A stretch of DNA of 11,943 nt from CAYMLQ01 sp964390795 (GTDB taxonomy: Bacteria > Verrucomicrobiota > Kiritimatiellia > RFP12 > UBA1067). This document shows, in pieces, positions 7,762 through 11,943 of the stretch. The stretch is taken from NCBI GenBank assembly GCA_964390795.1, contig CAYMLQ010000162.1:1-11943 (forward strand). The letters run 5' to 3'. Both the position numbers and the translations under genes were made by a program. The notes below the pieces were generated by a model that saw only the letters and a program-made list of their open reading frames with translations, searched no databases and had not been told where the DNA came from. How positions within the stretch are numbered: the stretch's first letter is position 1; the number at the start of each line of letters is the position of its first letter.

Positions 7762-7790
7762 ACAATAGCGCATCGCCCCGAGCGCCTCAA
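7762..7790 (-). promoter_or_regulatory. Candidate sigma-70-type promoter of the DUF gene
   Basis: On the minus strand TTGAGG (7790-7785) and TATTGT (7767-7762) are separated by exactly 17 bp. The -10 is preceded by GC, giving GCTATTGT, the same form as at the two plus-strand genes. Expected transcription start is near 7755, leaving a leader of about 50 nt with a hairpin and ribosome binding site. One arm of a long inverted repeat lies inside the spacer and the other lies upstream of the -35. Confidence 0.5.
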
Positions 7791-7821
7791 GCGCAAAGGA
7801 TGGCTCGGGGGGGGGGGCGAT
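7772..7821. repeat. 12-bp inverted repeat interrupted by an 11-G tract
   Basis: ATCGCCCCGAGC (7772-7783) is the exact reverse complement of GCTCGGGG plus CGAT at 7803-7821, except that the second arm has a run of 11 G (7807-7817) instead of 4. The spacer is 19 nt and contains the -35 candidate of the DUF gene. The sequence could be an operator or a hairpin downstream of the channel gene. The G tract is a likely site of replication slippage. Confidence 0.6.
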
Positions 7822-7823
7822 TC

Positions 7824-7854
7824 AACTCCTAACTCCTAACTCCTAAATACTCCT
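7824..7854. repeat. Heptamer tandem repeat (AACTCCT)n
   Basis: Three perfect tandem copies of AACTCCT (7824-7844) are followed by a degenerate fourth, TACTCCT (7848-7854). On the minus strand this reads AGGAGTT repeats, each containing an AGGAG Shine-Dalgarno-like core but with no start codon after it. It begins 8 nt beyond the channel gene's stop codon. Confidence 0.8.
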
Positions 7855-7861
7855 TATCACG

Positions 7862-9475
7862 CTAGCTCCCGAACGACAGCATGCGCATGAAGCGCTTGAG
7901 GATGCTGTCGCGCTGCAGCGACTCCTGCAGCCCGGCCTGCGGCATCGCCTTCATCTGAGCGAATGTGGCCGCGTTCTGAGCCGCTCGCTGAGACACCAGC
8001 TCGGCCAGCTTGTCAGGGATGTCCGCACGCACGCCCAGAAGCTGCACAAACGCGGCCTTTGGTATCTCCAGCAGTTCGACTTCGTCCGCCGCATGCAGCG
8101 TGGCGGTCCGCGGCAGCCCCGTGACCAGGCTCATCTCGCCCAGCAACGCGCCGGTCTGCACGCTGAACGTGTGGGGCGGCACGTCCGCGTCGAACTCGAC
8201 CCGCCCGTTTACCGTCCCCTTCACCAGCACATAGGCCGTCTCGCCAACCTCGCCCTGGCCGAACAGAACCTCGCCCCTTGTGTACTGCACGCGCCGCATC
8301 ATGCGCACGACAGGACGTAACGACTCATCGTCGACCAACGGCAGACCCTGCGCGTCCAGCAGCAACCTGCGGCAGAAATCGCTTTGCCGCAATTCGGCCA
8401 GATGCCCCTCCACCACCGTATCGTCGGGCTGCATCGTGCGCTGCTGATAGACCACCGCCATGAAATCATTCAGCAGCTTGTCGCTCATCGGGAAGGGGAT
8501 TTCAATCCCCTGCCGCTTGAACTGATACCAGATCCGGCACTGCACGTCGCTGATCAGCTTGGCGCGGTCAAAGTACCGGTTCGTCCAGAAGCGCAGCTCG
8601 TAATTGATGCCGAAATCCTTGTACTCCGTCAGGACCGCATTCGGCCTGGGCTCGCGCGCCGCCTCCGGCACCCCCAGCGCGGAGGCCTCGAGCGCCGCGA
8701 TCACCTCGGCGGGAGCGTCCGAGTAGCTGGCACCGACCGCGACGCTGATGCGCCGCAGCGGCGTCGGATGGGTCATGTTGTGGATCACCGATTCGGCCAC
8801 CTTGCTGTTGGGCACGACCAGCAAATGGCCGCCCACCGTCCGCAAGCGCGTCTCGCGCCAGTTGGTCTCGACCACCTCGCCCTCCACCTCGCCGACGGCC
8901 ACCCAGTCGCCCGGCACCGTCGACCGCACAATGTGCATCGACATGCCCGCCAGCAGATTGCCCAACACGCCCTGAAGCGCAAAGCCGATCACCGCCGTCA
9001 GCAGCGCTGTAGAGGCTAGCGCGGTGGAGATGTCGTAGATCAGAATACTTTTGGCCACCACCAGCAGCGCGCCGGCGATCAGCAAAACGTAGAGGATGTT
9101 GCGGATCAGGCTCGGAATGGGAAAGGGCCGCCTGCGCAATACGTAAACCAATCGTAGCGCGCACTCGCAGCCGTCGATCAGCAACAGCAGCCACCAGAAG
9201 GCGTACCACGCACGGAAGAATGCGTCGTGCGCGTCAGCCCACACGCAGAAGCCGCCGTGCAGGCGGAGCCCCGCCAGCACCGGCCACGACAACACCAGCA
9301 CGGTCGCGGCTGGCACCAGCCGCCCCCACACCGCCATCAGCCTCATGCGCGCCGAAGGCTCCGCGCGTCCCATCTTTTCCATGCGTCTGCCAAAGGCCGT
9401 GCGTGCCAGGTATCCCGCCGCCACCACGGCCACACCAGCCACGGTCGCCAGACTCCAGCCAGTCAAATCGTTCAT
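7862..9475 (-). CDS. MscS-type channel with C-terminal cyclic-nucleotide-binding domain (bCNG type)
   Basis: This 537-residue protein has membrane helices at about 8-27, 47-70, 86-112 and 125-145, then the pore helix and beta domain of MscS. The stretch AVIGFALQGVLGNLLAGMSM (161-180) matches the TM3 pore region, and the following segment contains the MscS-like VPGDWVAVGEVEGEV and VVPNSKV. An alpha/beta vestibule extends to about 335. A cyclic-nucleotide-binding domain follows at about 375-480. Its phosphate-binding cassette is GEMSLVTGLPRTATL (446-460), keeping Glu447 (ribose) and Arg456 (phosphate), so cAMP or cGMP binding is plausible. This architecture is that of the bacterial cyclic-nucleotide-gated (bCNG) branch of the MscS superfamily. 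A basic tail (RDSILKRFMRML) ends the protein. The start has AAGGA 6 nt upstream. The gene begins 21 nt after the cyclase stop on the same strand, so co-transcription is very likely. Confidence 0.9.
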   Translation of the reverse strand: MNDLTGWSLATVAGVAVVAAGYLARTAFGRRMEKMGRAEPSARMRLMAVWGRLVPAATVLVLSWPVLAGLRLHGGFCVWADAHDAFFRAWYAFWWLLLLIDGCECALRLVYVLRRRPFPIPSLIRNILYVLLIAGALLVVAKSILIYDISTALASTALLTAVIGFALQGVLGNLLAGMSMHIVRSTVPGDWVAVGEVEGEVVETNWRETRLRTVGGHLLVVPNSKVAESVIHNMTHPTPLRRISVAVGASYSDAPAEVIAALEASALGVPEAAREPRPNAVLTEYKDFGINYELRFWTNRYFDRAKLISDVQCRIWYQFKRQGIEIPFPMSDKLLNDFMAVVYQQRTMQPDDTVVEGHLAELRQSDFCRRLLLDAQGLPLVDDESLRPVVRMMRRVQYTRGEVLFGQGEVGETAYVLVKGTVNGRVEFDADVPPHTFSVQTGALLGEMSLVTGLPRTATLHAADEVELLEIPKAAFVQLLGVRADIPDKLAELVSQRAAQNAATFAQMKAMPQAGLQESLQRDSILKRFMRMLSFGS

Positions 9476-9481
9476 ACGTCA

Positions 9482-9486
9482 TCCTT
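9482..9486 (-). promoter_or_regulatory. Ribosome binding site of the channel gene
   Basis: AAGGA on the minus strand lies 6 nt before the ATG at 9475, inside the 21-nt gap after the cyclase stop. The short gap leaves no room for a separate promoter outside coding DNA, supporting an operon. Confidence 0.55.
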
Positions 9487-9496
9487 TCCTTCGCGC

Positions 9497-11479
9497 CTAT
9501 TTCTCTGTCAGTTCCCACACGCCGGGATCGCCCGCAGCCGACGCCGTCAGCGCCCGAGCGCAACGCGCCGCATAGGCGCACGCCGCCGGGTCGTCCGGCC
9601 ACCGCGCGAACAGCGCCTGGGCTTCGCTAAAACGCCCCGCCTCGTAGAGCGCCCGCCCGTCTTTAAAATCGTCCCATGCCGCCGGACGCTCCTCGCCCGG
9701 AAATCCCGCCAGCTCGTAAACCCGCACAGGGGCTTGCCGCCCCACCACGCGCAGCAGCGCCAGCTCGCGCCCCACCCAGTCGCCTCCGGAACTCTGCCAC
9801 GTACCCTCCGAGACCATCAGATAGGTTCCGAATGACTTGTTCGCGCCCTCCAGACGAGAGGCGAGATTGGCCGCGTCACCCAGAATCGTGTAGTTGAAGC
9901 GCTCGTGCGACCCCATGTTGCCGACAATCGCGTACCCCGTGTTTAAGCCGATGCGGGCCCGCAGCACGACGCCCGTCTCGCGCGCGTACTCCGCACGCCG
10001 CTCAGCGAGTTTTCGCTGGCAGCGCAAGGCGGCGCGGCAGGCGCGCGCGGCATGGTCCGGCTGTTTGACCGGAGCGTTCCAGAACGCTACGATCGCATCG
10101 CCGATGTACTTGTCGAGGTAGCCGCCCTCCTCCTGGATGATCGCGCTCATGTCGCTGAGATAGTCGTTGAGCAAGGCGGTCAGCACCTCCGGCTCCAGCT
10201 TTTCGGAAAAGGTCGAGAACGCTTCGATGTCCGAGAAGAAGACCGTCAGCTCACGCTTTTCTCCGCCCAGCTTCAGGCGGCTCGGATCTGCCAGGATCTG
10301 TTCGATCACCTCGTCACCCAAATAGTGGCGGAAGGCGTTGCGGATAAAGACCCGCTGGCGACCCTCCGTGGCGTAATTCACCAGCGTCGCTCCGATCAAG
10401 GCCAACACCACCGCAAGCACGCCCACGACCATGGGCCACCAGTAGCCCGCAGCATAACCCGCAAAGGACAGGGCCACCGGCACGGGCAGGCAGACCAAAA
10501 ACGCCAGCGACGTTTGGCGGGCGTTCCGCGCCCGCAGCACAAGCCCGGCGGCAGCCCAGCCCAGAAGCAGAACGAACAGCGTCACGGCCACAGGCGGCGC
10601 GTCGCACAGAAAGTCGCCTGTCAGCAGATTGTCGAGCACGGTCGCATGGATCTCGACGCCCGGGTTGACCCGGTTGACCGGCGTCGGCCGCACGTCCATC
10701 AGCCCTGGCGCGCTGACGCCCACCAGCACGTACGCGTTGCTGAAGACCGCTGGCGCGACACGCGGTATTTCGCCGCTCAGAAGTTGCAGGCCCGAATGAA
10801 TCACCGCCGCCGCGCCGAACGTCGCGTGCCGGCCATCCCGCCCCGCGAAGTTCAGCAGAAGACGGTTCCTGCCGTCCAGCGGCAACGCCCGCGCCGCGCC
10901 TGTGACAGCGCCTTGCTGCCACATCGCCAAGGCCAGCGAGGGCACCCTGCGCCCTGCGACCTCGCTGAACAGCGTCGCGCGCCGGAACACGCCATCGGGG
11001 TCAGGCTCGTCTTTCACGTTCGCCAGCACGGCAGCGTTTGTGGCCACCGCCGGAATCGGCAGCGTCACGCGGTCGCTTCCGTAGAACGCCGCGCCGACGA
11101 ACCTGGGAGTGGCGCGGATCGCCGCGCCCAGCGCCTCATCGTCGGCCACGCCGTAGCCCGACGGCTCAGTGAAGAGCAGGTCGAACCCCACGACGCGCGC
11201 GCCGCCGCGACGGCACACCTCGAGCAGCGGCGCATACACCTCGCGCGGCCAGGGCCAGGTCCAGCCCCGCTCCGCCGCTGCACCCCAGTCCAAGCTCGCC
11301 TGATCGATGAGGATCACCTTCACGTCCGGGCACGGCACGCGCCCGGGCGCAAACTGCGCCACGCGCCACGCCCAGGTCGACGCTTCGAAGCGATCCAGCG
11401 CATCCGCAAACCAGAAAGCGAGCGCAAGCGCAGCGGCCCCGCATCCGACGCACAGGCTCTGGAGCACGCGCTTACGCAT
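9497..11479 (-). CDS. CHASE2-domain class III adenylate cyclase
   Basis: I use the ATG at 11479 (660 residues); an in-frame TTG at 11488 would add three. Order: membrane helix (about 8-26), extracytoplasmic CHASE2 sensor (about 27-295), three membrane helices (about 296-315, 323-343, 347-368), linker FRHYLGDEVIEQIL, cyclase domain (about 408-590), and a single TPR-like C-terminal extension (about 602-645). Catalytic residues are present: metal-binding Asp417 (FFSDIEAFS) and Asp461 (YIGDAIVAFW), Lys457 for adenine selection, Thr531 in NYTILGD, and transition-state Asn538 and Arg542 (NLASR). The Lys/Thr pair is that of class IIIb adenylate cyclases, some of which respond to bicarbonate. The reaction is ATP to cAMP plus pyrophosphate. 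The gene directly precedes the cyclic-nucleotide-binding channel gene. No Shine-Dalgarno is visible; a repeat element ends 7 nt before the ATG. Confidence 0.9.
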   Translation of the reverse strand: MRKRVLQSLCVGCGAAALALAFWFADALDRFEASTWAWRVAQFAPGRVPCPDVKVILIDQASLDWGAAAERGWTWPWPREVYAPLLEVCRRGGARVVGFDLLFTEPSGYGVADDEALGAAIRATPRFVGAAFYGSDRVTLPIPAVATNAAVLANVKDEPDPDGVFRRATLFSEVAGRRVPSLALAMWQQGAVTGAARALPLDGRNRLLLNFAGRDGRHATFGAAAVIHSGLQLLSGEIPRVAPAVFSNAYVLVGVSAPGLMDVRPTPVNRVNPGVEIHATVLDNLLTGDFLCDAPPVAVTLFVLLLGWAAAGLVLRARNARQTSLAFLVCLPVPVALSFAGYAAGYWWPMVVGVLAVVLALIGATLVNYATEGRQRVFIRNAFRHYLGDEVIEQILADPSRLKLGGEKRELTVFFSDIEAFSTFSEKLEPEVLTALLNDYLSDMSAIIQEEGGYLDKYIGDAIVAFWNAPVKQPDHAARACRAALRCQRKLAERRAEYARETGVVLRARIGLNTGYAIVGNMGSHERFNYTILGDAANLASRLEGANKSFGTYLMVSEGTWQSSGGDWVGRELALLRVVGRQAPVRVYELAGFPGEERPAAWDDFKDGRALYEAGRFSEAQALFARWPDDPAACAYAARCARALTASAAGDPGVWELTEK

Positions 11480-11486
11480 CGTCCGC

Positions 11487-11558
11487 AAGACGGGGACAGG
11501 CGTGTCCCCGCTCCCAGTAGGTGACCCTAAGACGGGGACAGGCGTGTGCCCGCTCCCA
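11487..11558. repeat. Duplicated 30-bp palindromic (REP-like) element
   Basis: Two direct copies (11487-11516 and 11529-11558) differ at one base and are separated by 12 nt (period 42). Each holds CGGGGACA-GGCG-TGTCCCCG: a perfect 8-bp stem in the first copy, one mismatch in the second. The 117-nt gap between the M48 and cyclase genes is mostly this element. No clear promoter was found in the remainder (11559-11596). Such palindromes are typically dispersed extragenic repeats. Confidence 0.7.
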
Positions 11559-11596
11559 TTCAGTCAGACGATGGCCTCTGTTTTCCATGGGTGTGC

Positions 11597-11943
11597 CTAC
11601 CGTGCTTGCGTGAGCGCCGCATCGAAGCGCTGCTGCCGCGCCGCGGGCGAGGCCGGCGCCACCAGACTGCCCGGCAGGCCTTTGACGTGCTGGATGCGCG
11701 ACTCCGGCGTCGGATGGGTCTTGCCGAACCCGCGCGTGTCGGACGCCAGACGCGTTTTCATCTCCGTCAGCAGCTCAACCAGCGCCTGAGGCCGGTAACC
11801 CGCACGCGTCAGAATCTGCACGGCCGCCGCGTCCGCCTCATTTTCCAGAGAACGCGCGTAGCCGCTGTTCATCAGCGTGGAGGTGACATCGGTGACGCTG
11901 CCTTCGAACGCCTTGACCACCTCGGCCAGATTCTGCCCGGCCA
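11597..11943 (-). CDS. M48-family zinc metalloprotease, C-terminal part
   Basis: The frame stays open to the right edge of the window, so the start and the HEXXH zinc site are outside it; about 115 C-terminal residues are seen. The stretch SLENEADAAAVQILTRAGY contains the ExEAD third-ligand motif of M48 peptidases, whose first Glu of EAD binds zinc. It is followed by a helical region and THPTPESRI, the usual 'THPspeeRi' C-terminal signature. M48 members of this shape (BepA/YfgC or Oma1 type) act at membranes in envelope quality control; which branch this is cannot be decided from the fragment. Same strand as the cyclase, which starts 117 nt downstream beyond a REP-like pair, so it may or may not belong to that operon. 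Confidence 0.85.
   Translation of the reverse strand, partial: AGQNLAEVVKAFEGSVTDVTSTLMNSGYARSLENEADAAAVQILTRAGYRPQALVELLTEMKTRLASDTRGFGKTHPTPESRIQHVKGLPGSLVAPASPAARQQRFDAALTQAR

Noticed and set aside
7824..7854. Heptamer repeat as a CRISPR array or multiple ribosome binding sites
   Set aside because: Units are only 7 bp with no spacers, and no start codon follows the AGGAG cores on the minus strand.
8384..9019. 211-codon plus-strand frame within the channel gene
   Set aside because: His/Arg-rich shadow of the minus-strand MscS-CNBD gene, with no motif of its own.
9497..11488. TTG start for the cyclase at 11488
   Set aside because: An ATG lies only three codons downstream, neither start has a ribosome binding site, and the TTG begins inside the repeat element; the ATG is the simpler choice, though the TTG is not excluded.
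10052..11524. 490-codon open frame on the plus strand, antisense to the cyclase
   Set aside because: The translation is Arg/His/Gln-rich with no recognisable motif, while the minus strand carries a full set of cyclase catalytic motifs.

Overview
The window is a GC-rich bacterial segment with eight supportable protein-coding genes, two of them cut by the window edges. No RNA gene, insertion sequence or CRISPR array was seen. Protein style points to the PVC group, most likely Kiritimatiellota or Lentisphaerota. The evidence is a very large secreted beta-strand-repeat protein, a secreted trypsin-like protease carrying FN3, lectin-like and calcium-loop modules, and a CHASE2 cyclase. This taxonomic call is an inference from protein style, not from a marker gene.

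Left part (1-4514, + strand): the 3' end of a large surface or secreted repeat protein is followed 62 nt later by a secreted multidomain serine protease. Both look like exported enzymes or adhesins.

Middle (4515-7861): a small lipoprotein gene (+) converges on a class-I SAM-dependent O-methyltransferase gene (-). The methyltransferase is divergent from a VTT/DedA-type membrane protein gene (+), which in turn converges on a conserved hypothetical of the DUF7309/DUF6930 type (-). Both convergent pairs overlap at their stop codons. Three genes here share a -10-like element of the form GCTAYNNT. In two of them it sits exactly 6 nt before the ATG, suggesting leaderless mRNAs. The DUF gene's promoter region holds a long inverted repeat interrupted by an 11-G tract, and a heptamer tandem repeat lies beside it.

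Right part (7862-11943, - strand): reading leftward from the right edge there is the end of an M48 metalloprotease, then a CHASE2-adenylate cyclase, then (21 nt later) an MscS-type channel with a C-terminal cyclic-nucleotide-binding domain. The cyclase-channel pair looks like a self-contained signalling operon. A membrane receptor cyclase would make cAMP, and the adjacent ligand-gated channel would bind it. A duplicated 30-bp palindromic element sits immediately upstream of the cyclase start codon and may affect its expression. The cyclase-channel pair is the most interesting system in the window.
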